From an uncultured Treponema sp. (lineage in GTDB: Bacteria; Spirochaetota; Spirochaetia; Treponematales; Treponemataceae): a stretch of 48,912 nucleotides of DNA. The position numbers and the translations under genes are program-made. The notes beneath the pieces were generated by a model. That model was not told the DNA's origin, ran no database searches, and saw nothing but the letters and a program-made list of their open reading frames with translations. This document shows, in pieces, positions 29,301-39,000 of this stretch; position 1 is the first letter of the stretch, and each line of letters opens with the position of its first letter. The DNA is taken from the NCBI GenBank assembly GCA_946537975.1, contig CAMNGG010000226.1, positions 1-48,912 of the forward strand. Reading direction: 5' to 3'.

Positions 29301-32300
29301 CTCTGAGGAAGCGGGCAGCAGGGCCGCCGAGAATCATAGAATCACCAGAATAATCTGTTGTAAGATTTGCATCCACAAAACTTGCATCTGTAGCATTCAG
29401 TTTTTCTACTCCAACAATCTCAAGCTCTGGTGGCTGAGTATCTATGTTTACATAAATAACAGGGTCAGAGTCGTACAGGTTGTTAGACAAATCTGTAAGC
29501 TTAATTCTATGAAGCGTATCTGGATTACCATTGTTATCAAGAGCTTTAGATTCAAAAGTAGTATTCTCTGAATCGATTACCCTGAATTCTACTGTGTGTA
29601 TACCATCACTTGGGTTACCATTTTCATCAACAAAGTTAATTGAAGCCCCACTGGATGTCATCTGAACCTGATTCCAGCCATACAAACCGCTTTCAGTAGC
29701 AGTCTGGCCCTCTTTTACAATTCTGTATTCAACACAAGGATTACCAGAAGCATCAGTTTTTATTCCATCATCATCTGAAATTTTAAGGTTCAAAGTGCTT
29801 GTCTGCAAAAGCAGAGGATTGCTTGAAGAAATTGTATTTCCACCAGCAAGCAGAGTTGCATTAGTAACCGTAACAACAGGACGGTCTGAGTTTTTATCTA
29901 TAGTAAAGGTCTTGTAAGCCTTAGTATTATCATTCTGGTCTGCATCTACATGAGCTGGATCAACATTCGAGTTACCCGCCTCATCTTCTGCATAAAGCAG
30001 AACGTGAACTGTTCCAGTTGCTGTTCCGGCAGCAAGGTACTGTTCGGCATTAAAGTCTATCTGCTGAGTAAAGCTGTAAATATTATTTGGAGCCGCATTG
30101 TAGATTATAGTACCAGTATTTGTATTTGTTCCAGTATCTGTTGTAATTTTCTTAAGGAGTGTCCAGTCTTCCTTTGCGGCCGGAGGATTTGTGTTTGCTG
30201 CATCTGCCGGTACAGTGTAGTAAAGCATTTCTACAAATCTTGGAGTATGATCTTCGCTTACAGAACCTCTGAGTCTCTGTTTTCCGTTTAATGCAGAAGA
30301 GTTATCTGGTTCAACAATAGATGTTGTTGGTTTATCTGTATCAATATCAAGAGAAGTTATAGTAAGTGGATATGTTCTACCAACTCCAGAGGCTTCGGCC
30401 CAGTCTTCTGCCTCTACAGTAACCGCAGGGAAAGAAACTTCTGAAATACCGCTGAACCAGTTACCGTTCTGTGGAGTAAGAGTAAGAGTCCAGCTTGCAT
30501 AAGAAGCACCATCTGCAAATGAACACTTTGTAGAGCTTGAAGTAATAGGAGAAGACTCGGTTGGTATGTTGCGGTAACCGGTATAAGTAAGAGTACCATA
30601 TTGATTTGTAAAACTTACGTCTGTCTGATTTCTAACTGTAGCAGAGTCATAACCGCTTGCTGTATAAGAGTCTACAGAACTTGAGCTGGTAGGATCCATT
30701 ACAACAGTACCGTTAATCTTAACGCGTAAAGCCTTAAGACCAGCACCCTTTTCTGTTACAGTACCGCTTAAGGTCTGCATGCTTGTGCTTCCGTTAGTAA
30801 GCAGAGAAATAGGTGTATCTGCTGCAGGAGTAATTTCCGGATCCTTATCATCAACCTGAATCTTAAGAACAAACCAGCTGCCAGTATTACCACATTTATC
30901 TGTAGCACGTACAAAGACAAGATTTGGAATGCCGTCTACAGTGCTTTCAAAACCACTTATTGTTGCAGTTCCTATATGACAATTAATTTCCGCTGTCTCA
31001 CCGTAATGTGTATAAGTTCCATCTGTTATGTCGAAGCTTCCAGTTTTATAAGTTGCATTAGCAGGCGGATTTCCTTCTAACAGGCCAGTAGAAGGAATAG
31101 TTGTTAAAGAAGTTACCTGGGCTACAGGCAGCATTTTGTATTCAATTGATTTAATGCCGCTGTTTTCATTACCGCGTTCATTAACAAAGGTCATTCTTAT
31201 CTGAACAGAAGATTCACGGCCATAAGAACTTTCGCTGTAAGCACCACCAATAACTCCTGTTACAGGATTCTGCTGAGTTCCGATTCTGATTCCTTCATAT
31301 TTCCAGACATCATTATCACGGAGCTTGTAAGAATTTTCTTTGCGTGGATTTGATGTGTCTGCCGGGTCTGAACCACCTGTACCACCGGTAAGAACCTCAG
31401 GTCCTGCGGTATCAAAAATCAGAGAAATTTCCGGATAATCATAATGATTACCGGCTTTATCATAAACACGGATATTTACCTTTGCATCTGCGCTGGCAGG
31501 ATTACCGTTTTTATCCCAGTTTGCAAAGGAAGTTGCAAAGTCTGTTCCAAAGTCTGAAGCACTAAGTGTCCAGCTTGCGGCCAGGGTTTCTGCAGTAAAT
31601 ACATTTGCGCTTGTTGAAGCATCTGGTCCCTGAGAAATCTTTACAACAGTTCGGTCTACACTACTGTTATCTGTAGAAGTTCCCTTAACTGTAAAGCTTG
31701 AAAGAGCATCATTTGCTTTATTGTTTATATAATACTTTGTATTAGAGTCTTTATAAGATTTTGAATTTGATACAGAAACACCGCTTACAGACGGATTGGT
31801 TGTATCATAATCAAGAGTCATTATCTTTTTTCTTTCACCGGCAATTTTGTTTCCGGCAATATCTTCACCCTTTACATACAAGTCGCCGCTGGCAAAATCA
31901 TCATGACTTATTACCTGAACAAAAGATTTTACAGTTTTTGCAGTAGCGGCAGTCAAAGGTGTAGAAACTCTATAAGTTTCAGCATTTGCATCGGCAGTTA
32001 CAGTTTCAATATTTTCATTTGTAAGCGGAACGTTATAATATTTCTTTTCACTTGGGGTAATTGCAGTTGGACTTGTACTATTGGTTGTTTCAAGCTCAAA
32101 TTCCGGTTCCTTTACACCACTACCATTTTCTGTTACATCAGTATAATCATTATCACTATAGTTTCCAAAGATAACCAAATCTTTGTTGTTTACATAAGCA
32201 GTTCCATTTGGAGTCAGTAATGATGTTTCTTCATCTGTACTTGCATCCTTTAATTTGTAGCCGAATATATCGAGAGTTGGAGCTTTCTTATCAACCTTTA

Positions 32301-35300
32301 CGTTTATAAGAGTTGTTCTGATATTTGCAGTTTTATCTTCTGCCTTAATTGTTAAAGTCTTTATATCTCCATCACCAAAGGTTACATTTGCACTCCAGTT
32401 GCTGTTAATTGAAGCAGACTGAGTCATAACATTCCAGCTTGTGCCGTTATCAAGAGAATAATAAACCTTATCAATTCCAGAATGAGTATCTGCAACGGTT
32501 GCAGAAATATTTACATTATTCTTTTTGATATAGCCGATTGGAGCTTCAGCAGCTACTGCAGTTTCCGGCAGAGATTCAACATTATCTTCTTTATTTTTTT
32601 CATATCCATCAACTACAACCTGAGTAATAACTGGTTTATTAGCATCTACCTTGTATTCAAATTCCTTGTAATTTGACTGATCGTAAACATCTGTTGCGGT
32701 ATACCTAACCTTGTAGGTACCACTTGTAGAAGGCAAAGTGATTGTATCTGTAATTGTGCTTAAGTACTGAGTTTCAGGGGCTTTTACAAAGCTTGAAGAT
32801 AAAGATGTGGCAAGTGTTACAAAATCACTTCCACTCTTTACTAAATGTGCATTTGTAATTCCGTTGTCTGAATTGCTCTTAATTCCGCTGCCGTCTGAAA
32901 CAGTACCGGTAATAGTAAGAGTTTTTGTACACTCAGAGCTGCTTCCCGGATAATAAGAATTAACCGGATAAGTCTTTGCAGCAGTAGAATCTGAATGTAC
33001 AACTGTCAGGTCGCTGAAAGTTGGTGCACCGTCATCTACAGCAACAAAGAATTCTATGGTCTTAGAATCTTTGTCTGTCTGTCTTGTACTTTCGCTAAGG
33101 GCATACATATCCTTTACTTCAATAGTAATCTTGTATTTACCCTGTTGCAGTGCTTCTGTTGGTTGCAGTGCTTCTGTTGCAGACTTTTCAAGCTTGTATT
33201 CAATATTATATTCTTTAGGATTTCCATTTACAGTCAGTGCCTTTTCGCCATGCTTTGTAGAATCAGCCGCATTTTCCCATTTTACAATAACCGAGCCGAT
33301 TCCATCATCATCCTTTGCGAGACCATAAATTGTATTGTTGTTTATAGAACCGAATTTATTCTTTGTAGTTCCAAGCTCAGCATTGTCTGTAGAACTTATA
33401 GAAGCATCTGCATTACTTACCGAAATTGAAGGTTTATCAGTTTCCTGATTAATATTGATTTCTTTTACAGCTGAGTTTGCATTACCAGTAGAAAGAGTTG
33501 CGGTAGTTTCATTTTTGTTACCAACAATATCAGCTGCTTCAATTACAACCTTATAGCTTTCGCCATCGGTAAATTCATTTGTTGAAATAGGGAAGCTCCA
33601 GGATTCTGAAGGCGGAGTTATACTTCCCTGCTTTACAGGGGTAGCAATTGAATCATCACTTGAATTTATAACATACCAGTTAATGCTCTGCAAACCGCTT
33701 CCAGTATTTCCGCTGTCGCTTGCAGTACCCGAAACTGTAATATTTCCGTTTACATATTCCGTAGTAACTGCAGAAGCACCGGAACCTGTAGTTACGTTTA
33801 CAGTAGGAGTAACAGGACTTACAGAAACATCCGGCTTTTTATTATCTACATAGAATTTAATATTCTTTTCGCCAGTAAGATTATTTGAATCTTTTGCCCT
33901 AACCGTTACCGTGTAATAATATTTACTTTCCGATGCAGGTACAAAAGGCTCTGCATTTGGATTCTCAACTGATTTTCCGGTTATCTTTATATCAAAATAA
34001 TACTTATTCGTTTCTACCTGATCCTGCTGAAGGTTTATAACATCCCAGTCAAATCTGTCGCCTGTCACAGGAGTGCTTGTTGCAACATCAGTTACTGTAA
34101 GATTCTGAATACTGATTCCGCCATCTGCTACAGACTTTAAGGAAACACCGTCTACAATTACATGACCGCTTACAACAACGCCATCGGCACCATTTACAGC
34201 AGTTCCAAAAACAGTATCATCTGAACCAGTTTTTGAACCACAGGTTACAGCAGAAACTGTTACACGAGGAATACTGTTGCTTGTAGAAAGCTTAAACATA
34301 TAATGCTTGTTGTTTGCAGGAACAAGCTCTGTATCGTTTCGGTCTGTTCCAGTTACAACAAGCTGATAAATATGATTTGCAGTTAATTGATTGTTTTCTG
34401 TATCAAGTGTAAAAGTATAAGTCTTTATTGAGTCATCGGCACTTTCGTCCCAGAGTTCAGCAAGCTCTCCGCCAGGGCCGAGAAGGTGTTTACAGGCAAG
34501 CACATCAGAATTTCCAACTGGAAGAGTTCCGTCTGCAAATGCCTGTGGGCTGAGACTGGATTCAAAATCTGCTATTGTATAATAATTCTTTGTAGAATCT
34601 ATTTCGCCTAAATCATAAAGATTAATTTTTACAGTTCTCGGATCCGGGAAGCTTGCATCGCGGCCCGCAGTAAGAGTAAGAATAAGTGAACTGCCCGCAG
34701 AGTAAGAATGAATATTTGTTGCAACAGTACCCGCTTCAATTCCGCATTCATCCAGACTCCAGGTAGGATTATTATGAGGATTCAAGCTGAATTTAGAAGA
34801 GCCTTCTTTTGTAAGGCTGGTAGAAGAAGCGTAATTTTCAGGATTTGTAAGTACCGAAGCAATTCCTTCTATCTGTGAATGAGTATAATCATCACTCTGG
34901 CCCTTAAAAATCTGCATAAGCCGCTGAGCGGTAAGCGAATAATTTACTGCCAGATTCTCTTTAAAGTCATCTCCAAGAACATAATAACAGTCTGTCCGGT
35001 TTCCAGGTTCAGCGCCAGAATCACCCGGTTTTGTGTAAACCTTAGCATTATCTTCTACAAGGAAGCCACAGTAATAGAATTTATCCTCTGTATTATTGGT
35101 AATATCATATAATCTTTGATATTTAGCAAACTGCTCCTGATTTGAAGCGTTGTTTTTAGCAATAATAAGCGGATTACTAGAAGACATTGCGTTCAATTCT
35201 GCAGAGTCGGTTATTTCTATAGTTTCTATACTTGAATTAGCAATAAAATCACCTGTCTGGCCATCATATTCCCTGAAGGAAATTACCATTTTGGCTGTTT

Positions 35301-35862
35301 CGTGTTCTTCCGAAATATCTCCAGAAAGTTTTACCACGCTTCCGTAAATTGTCGGTTCAACACTCAAACCTTTAGCCAATGGCTTACTTACAATTAAAAC
35401 CGGCGCAGTATTATCAATTGAAATTGCGCTGGCCGCAACAGCAGACGATTTATCTGCACTATCGTATGCGACCGCATTAATTACATAGTTTCCGTCTGGA
35501 ATTTCCCATTGTTCATGACTATTAAAAGCATTTGTAGCCTTTGAAGTGTCTTTTGTATTGAGGGTAATAGACCAGGATGTTTTTTTCTCATCCAGATTCG
35601 CTAAATATGGGCCATAATTTTTATTAGTTTCTGTATTTACTAAGGTAATCTTTACAGCAGTTACAGACTGATCATCACTACAAACACCTGCTGCAACAAA
35701 AGAATCTCTTATTACCGCATTTTGAGGAGGGTAAGATATACCACTAGTAGGCACGGAAACATCGACAGCGGCACCGAGGCCTATTTCGCAGGAAAGGATA
35801 GCGAAAAAGGCTATAAAACTGAGGAAAGCAAAAAGCTGTCTTTTACGACTCTTTAATTTCAT
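23392..35862 (-). CDS. Giant Ig-like-repeat lipoprotein 2 (about 4156 aa)
   Basis: ATG at 35862 (MKLKSRKRQLFAFLSF...) preferred over TTG at 35874; lipobox ILSC then EIGLGAAVD; about 17 Ig-like boundaries by eye; C-terminus ...WGNGTAYPVLGYSIDNGGDDTIETAQMQ. Confidence 0.9.
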   Translation of the reverse strand: MKLKSRKRQLFAFLSFIAFFAILSCEIGLGAAVDVSVPTSGISYPPQNAVIRDSFVAAGVCSDDQSVTAVKITLVNTETNKNYGPYLANLDEKKTSWSITLNTKDTSKATNAFNSHEQWEIPDGNYVINAVAYDSADKSSAVAASAISIDNTAPVLIVSKPLAKGLSVEPTIYGSVVKLSGDISEEHETAKMVISFREYDGQTGDFIANSSIETIEITDSAELNAMSSSNPLIIAKNNASNQEQFAKYQRLYDITNNTEDKFYYCGFLVEDNAKVYTKPGDSGAEPGNRTDCYYVLGDDFKENLAVNYSLTAQRLMQIFKGQSDDYTHSQIEGIASVLTNPENYASSTSLTKEGSSKFSLNPHNNPTWSLDECGIEAGTVATNIHSYSAGSSLILTLTAGRDASFPDPRTVKINLYDLGEIDSTKNYYTIADFESSLSPQAFADGTLPVGNSDVLACKHLLGPGGELAELWDESADDSIKTYTFTLDTENNQLTANHIYQLVVTGTDRNDTELVPANNKHYMFKLSTSNSIPRVTVSAVTCGSKTGSDDTVFGTAVNGADGVVVSGHVIVDGVSLKSVADGGISIQNLTVTDVATSTPVTGDRFDWDVINLQQDQVETNKYYFDIKITGKSVENPNAEPFVPASESKYYYTVTVRAKDSNNLTGEKNIKFYVDNKKPDVSVSPVTPTVNVTTGSGASAVTTEYVNGNITVSGTASDSGNTGSGLQSINWYVINSSDDSIATPVKQGSITPPSESWSFPISTNEFTDGESYKVVIEAADIVGNKNETTATLSTGNANSAVKEININQETDKPSISVSNADASISSTDNAELGTTKNKFGSINNNTIYGLAKDDDGIGSVIVKWENAADSTKHGEKALTVNGNPKEYNIEYKLEKSATEALQPTEALQQGKYKITIEVKDMYALSESTRQTDKDSKTIEFFVAVDDGAPTFSDLTVVHSDSTAAKTYPVNSYYPGSSSECTKTLTITGTVSDGSGIKSNSDNGITNAHLVKSGSDFVTLATSLSSSFVKAPETQYLSTITDTITLPSTSGTYKVRYTATDVYDQSNYKEFEYKVDANKPVITQVVVDGYEKNKEDNVESLPETAVAAEAPIGYIKKNNVNISATVADTHSGIDKVYYSLDNGTSWNVMTQSASINSNWSANVTFGDGDIKTLTIKAEDKTANIRTTLINVKVDKKAPTLDIFGYKLKDASTDEETSLLTPNGTAYVNNKDLVIFGNYSDNDYTDVTENGSGVKEPEFELETTNSTSPTAITPSEKKYYNVPLTNENIETVTADANAETYRVSTPLTAATAKTVKSFVQVISHDDFASGDLYVKGEDIAGNKIAGERKKIMTLDYDTTNPSVSGVSVSNSKSYKDSNTKYYINNKANDALSSFTVKGTSTDNSSVDRTVVKISQGPDASTSANVFTAETLAASWTLSASDFGTDFATSFANWDKNGNPASADAKVNIRVYDKAGNHYDYPEISLIFDTAGPEVLTGGTGGSDPADTSNPRKENSYKLRDNDVWKYEGIRIGTQQNPVTGVIGGAYSESSYGRESSVQIRMTFVNERGNENSGIKSIEYKMLPVAQVTSLTTIPSTGLLEGNPPANATYKTGSFDITDGTYTHYGETAEINCHIGTATISGFESTVDGIPNLVFVRATDKCGNTGSWFVLKIQVDDKDPEITPAADTPISLLTNGSTSMQTLSGTVTEKGAGLKALRVKINGTVVMDPTSSSSVDSYTASGYDSATVRNQTDVSFTNQYGTLTYTGYRNIPTESSPITSSSTKCSFADGASYASWTLTLTPQNGNWFSGISEVSFPAVTVEAEDWAEASGVGRTYPLTITSLDIDTDKPTTSIVEPDNSSALNGKQRLRGSVSEDHTPRFVEMLYYTVPADAANTNPPAAKEDWTLLKKITTDTGTNTNTGTIIYNAAPNNIYSFTQQIDFNAEQYLAAGTATGTVHVLLYAEDEAGNSNVDPAHVDADQNDNTKAYKTFTIDKNSDRPVVTVTNATLLAGGNTISSSNPLLLQTSTLNLKISDDDGIKTDASGNPCVEYRIVKEGQTATESGLYGWNQVQMTSSGASINFVDENGNPSDGIHTVEFRVIDSENTTFESKALDNNGNPDTLHRIKLTDLSNNLYDSDPVIYVNIDTQPPELEIVGVEKLNATDASFVDANLTTDYSGDSMILGGPAARFLRVRVRAKDVGVGVRSVKVTAKFNNTAVTPITGANGSTWTAAADSENSNTDVYCDLVIPCTITASGNIVEADNATYVITVEAEDKTGQAGYGRKATESVTFNADTKKPVINVTAPSSEKNLSGSVTVEADVTENTKLYYSISPMVNSPDSTVAQWTFQRKIGTSDEFSNPENLPTADKSGATITVTSPLATVCAYRPVGNEDEFKSGFYMWLDGKTDESGVTIHGETLNEWIKKIGISTEHDLSTAVNSFNDIVKLYFHVKAIDKAGNENEKHYPLMVDPQGSRPVVNIGYPGNDKDGSTPERTLTLGGSPSIIGTATGVNNVDFVWMQIDTDADGDWDETDFNTLNTRLKEGKRVYTLGNMISKDSVTSLPVGAEVSQYAVKVPLSSISWSQKINICGELEPPESSSESTQNVTLWIYATDSQGYISSREIRRLIIDRDSPVIDQNLRLVQWASGKNGSNGFNVDSNGNITLVSGAVTAERSYTEGENIKGKWFLLGKVTDESGIQAIDFTVNNGSTVHAVTSTQDSYTGSGTHAGTYIRKFETSKTAADGTTVTVNNYIFCLPIGSETENAVGEYTIDFHAEEKEDTNPKPADATFKVTYDNKAPVVTEKLTGMAADAGTVAKPVTIENSNGVYTIKGQATEAEPGETGVDRIAFYFTRNIAGQTPSQATKIINPMRKVKTTANAIDYSGKTAENGLYEDGLYWESVTVNSVNLHSITVASVPSFVHIGGLAKVNGVLYRIEDISGSTIGLSGEPGTASSVKFAIADVVDNHTIEGEGDSDHFINTDVYGYGYYSNGSFDDGDYMIESLIEEVDAFKWEASINSKNISDGPVTLHYVVFDKAGNFSAEQTVECFVKNNGPRIAGVIFGTDEDGNGEVSDSELEQTKYQNAYEKGMNGRNKMVSVTFPANASEASASSVFAIKGRTRIKPEIVGGNGALSYTYTVAKRKTTVVNDQTVDAGDGWNDPYYSYTTAGSLGTNITGTAESDTVVELGANDGIDLTVAQLLAKDASNNEITDGENQKFVFTITDSTPGSSGVASQSANLNMILDVALKDVTPATNKIIPFYWNSSSSNSLKGNSKDNGHIDLTKDLPAAFSATATSGIFDRDPKVSGAFKLEGIAQDNIVLSSLSVIIGEGAGAHTYNIASYDSSAAETGFMAPASPAANSGWSVVIRNATYDEFMAAGYISALPQGVEGSDYVPYTSQAYGHVVHWEMTIETEVAAMSINPQLDLVITVSAADQGLPSLSGGSVSYTPNPFAYNGVTGTVGQTGGTSDGSAAYTCKYKIDVVPYIMGIKTKLSAKKKQNDSSEMDRTALGHYPVAKTERIGLYGFNLLNTTLYDSPVDAEGNPTTPHSAALATTKTKDLDGDGADDSTIDVYPTAANALNYFTSGNVYVKYGSGTGANAIISLNNYNDNDAKGSATASLPQRANYGKKATQTTYNKYFYNHKPNSSNNYILTDDTVLDVWNFNSEAGKPNPSGRIEEVVMKINPVSKIIGFSFLNSSMHFATPNGKDNSYKDRGKTGVGDARTTSFLAYDYRGWSYAIDAGGDEVDPVKFWILDTSGTDKGSVNFEYVNQKGKRSETDGANIDLRYKVRSPSIATSKAENSTTTNTTNMYLAYYDSFNDEIRFKAGNTNKKEMFVASSSYKKYSCSTSQVIATNASTNLPSGTQYQYTGTPLGGAGEFVALDVVPKYKLVKVDNTDTIVENTSIDHDVVVIVWYDVAAKALKYAYNTNPRDLTWQSDDATKNSTGTAGKDANYRGLNRVNWTGEKTIFENAGEYCQIKVDGKGGVHITAYDNQSGDLRYAYLPAYNSAYSEDSMSCIVDSFNETGSHMIMDVALDADNNPVPYISYTCGNMPKIAYKHTSTVKDGAVNDMFTGDWEVGYVPNTSTIADLEVKRRNNLDNRINVALWKDANGKQIDSKKTDGTIGSSSADKDNGTIWGNGTAYPVLGYSIDNGGDDTIETAQMQ

Positions 35863-35904
35863 TAAACATCCCAACTTGTAAATGTTTTAAACTCTCACAT
35901 TTTT

Positions 35905-35931
35905 TTGTCGGCGATTTTTAAAGAAACTTTT
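35905..35931 (-). promoter_or_regulatory. sigma-28 (FliA)-type promoter for giant genes 2 and 1
   Basis: Minus strand AAAAGTTT-CTTTAAAAATC(11)-GCCGACAA versus consensus TAAAGTTT-N11-GCCGATAA; about 40 bp upstream of the start codon. Confidence 0.65.
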
Positions 35932-35979
35932 TTATTTTTGATTTTTGAAAAACAATTGTTATAATAGAAGAAAAAGAGT

Positions 35980-36019
35980 AAAAAAGCTCTTTGAAGACAA
36001 ATTTATATCCTCAAAGAGC
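35980..36019 (-). terminator. Rho-independent terminator after giant gene 3
   Basis: GCTCTTTGA (35986-35994) / TCAAAGAGC (36011-36019), followed on the minus strand by TTTTTTA. Confidence 0.75.
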
Positions 36020-36075
36020 CCACCAATACGTAAATTTAACACTTTTTTATAAAAAAGGCAAATTTATTTATCAAC

Positions 36076-39000
36076 TTACTTCATCTGGGCTGTCTCCAGG
36101 CAGGTACCACTGTTGGATTCAATTGCGTAACCGAGAATCGGGTTTGCGGTTCCGTTTCCGTAAATGTTGCCGTTTGTGGTTCCACTTAAATTATCGGCAG
36201 AAGTCTTAGTTTTCGACACTGTAAAGTTTTCATCATTACCTCTTACAATTGTTCCGTTCTGCTTCCACAAACAGATATTCATCTTATCGTAATAATTTGT
36301 TGTGAGCTTCTTAGAACTTGGAACAAGAGAGATTTCCCAGTTTCCGGTAAACATATCTTCGCCATCATCAGTGCCTGTTCCCTGTGCCTTATAATTCATT
36401 GTTCCGGATTCAGGAACCACGAGTTTTGCTACACAAGGCAGGCGGGCAGTTCCATTAAAGTAACTGATGTAAGGAATAACGTTACCACTTGAATCCTTAC
36501 CAACATCCAGAGTAATTCGCTCACCGGTAATTGTGAAGGAGTCTACCTTTACAGAATCTGTTGCTTCGGTATAATTTGCCCCTGGTGAATCAAGATGTGC
36601 ATAACGCAAGCTTCCGTCTACATAGGCCGCAATATGAACTCCACCGCCTGAGTCAAGCTTAACGGTACAGTGCTCACCACCTTCTGTGAAGATAATCTGG
36701 TTGTTCTTCCAGCCGTCGGCAGCTCCATTGTCCAAGCCGCTTGTTGGATTGTCATTGTAAGCATAGCGGCAGTTTGTACCGTCGTACCAGACCGCAACTA
36801 CTGTGTCGTGCGCCGCATCGGTGCCAGCCTTTGCATCGATGGCGACGTATTTGTAAGCAGTGTAGCCGGTGTTATATCCAGATGGATATTTTTGCTTTTG
36901 ATGTACAGGTATCTTTACCGTTTCAATTGTCGGAATTAAATACTCACAAGTACCAGAATCAACAGGCTTACCATCTTCACCTTTTATTCGGACAAAAACC
37001 GGATAACCATAATTTCTGATTGCTGCAGCTTTTGTGTCTGTAGCAAGGTCGGCAACCTGATAAGTATATTGACCATACAAAGGATTATCTTCGGTAAAGT
37101 TATATTTTAGTTTTGTTTCAGTACCTTCTCCCTCTACTATATAAGCCTTATCCTTATTATTTTTATAAAGGTGTTTAACCCCATTAACATCCTTAAACTT
37201 AAAGTAATCATTTCCTTCTATAACAATAGCATCTTTATCAATCTTTGTTTTTCGATATCTGACTACTGTATCATTTAATGCCTTTCCATCATTATCAACT
37301 ATGTCAGCATCTATTAATCTATCTGGAATATCCTCTACTGTAAAATCAGCCTCATTTTTCTGACCATTACTGTTCAATTGATAATCCGTTCCCGCAATTA
37401 AGCTAAAGTGATCAGTATTGGCTTCCATATATGCCTGATAGTCTTTAGATTTGTAAAAGTACCCAAGGTTATCAACAAAATCATCCTTATCATTTAGTGC
37501 ATGATGCATATGACTTTGGAAAGTTCCTGCACCAGAAAATTTACCATTTGCATCAAGAGCAATTTCTGCTCCAGTTAAATATTCCTCATTATAGTCTCCA
37601 TCGACTGTTACATTTTTTTCTCTATCCACAGACCATTTTTCAAAGGTTGTGCTCTGTATAGTTTTACCATCTGTAGATGTAGTTTCTCCCTTAACCCAAG
37701 TCTTAGGAACTTCCTGACTATATCTGAATCTTATCTGCCCCTGTGTACTGTCATAGTATGCAAGATAAACAGCTGTAGTGGCAGAATCTCCCGATCCATG
37801 AACTGTTGCGGCAATAGAAGGAGAAAAGAATCTAGTCTCTGTAAGCGAAGAGGTTTCCGGAATAGAGCCCTTTATAGGCAGCTTGTACATTGTGGCTGTT
37901 GGAATTTGGCCGGCAAGGTTATTCAAATAACTTGCCTCAAAATCCTTTGTAGTTTTTGTCCACTCTGGTACAACCGGATACGTATTTGTTGTCATCTCCG
38001 TCTTAAAGTCCGCATCGCTTCTATACCAGCTTGGAACTGCCAGAGATTCAAGACGAACAGCTCTTTCTCCATAATAGTTTCCATTCGTATCGCTTCCACT
38101 TCGTCCCCAGCGGTTATAGAAATAAGAGAATCGGCCGGCATGTAAACTTCCAGAACCCGGGTTTGTATCAAGTCCGGTTCCTGTTGCATGAGCAAAACCT
38201 AAGTCATCATAAGCAAAGGCAATATTGTTATAAGTTGCGTAGTTGTTCTGCCAAAGACTGTAGGAATAAATATCTTTTGACGGATCCTTATTTGAATCAG
38301 CATCATATTTATCACCTAATCCACCGGCCATAGCAAAATCACCAGGCCCACTTACAAAGGCTAAACCTATCTTACCAGTTTTTGGGTTAATACTCATAAT
38401 AGGCTCACGAAGCTCACCACTTCTAGGTACAGCCGCATCACTGTCGAACTGCCAGATATCGATTTCAAGGTCGTCGGTGAGCAGGTTGTTGCTGGTGCGG
38501 TTTGGCATGCGGTTGTAAGCATAAGCGTTCTTTTCGGCATATAAGCTGTCTTCTGTAATGTTAGTTGTAGCAGTTTTGTATGCACCGCAGGCATTATTGT
38601 CGTTTTTGTTGTTTAAGGTTTCTACACCGTTTACTACAATACTTATTACTCCAGATTTTGCATCGTCTGGTATTGTTATGCCTGATGATGCATAAACTGC
38701 GCTGCAAGTTCCATTTTCCTTTTCAAAAGTTACGGTTCCGCCAAGATTATAGCCATTTATACGAATCGATTCTCCCTTTCTGGCAATGTAATGTCCAAGA
38801 GCGGTTCGGCTATATGCTCCCTTTATACTGCTCTTAAGATTCTTTGAGAAACTAGTCTCTATTCCTGTAATATAAGGCACAACATCAACTTTGTAGCTGG
38901 CAGTATGGCTGAGATTTGCTGTTTGACCGACATTTTGTGCATCATCATATGCCTGAATCTGGAGTTTTACATCTGTCTGAGCTGCATTTGTGATTTTTGC

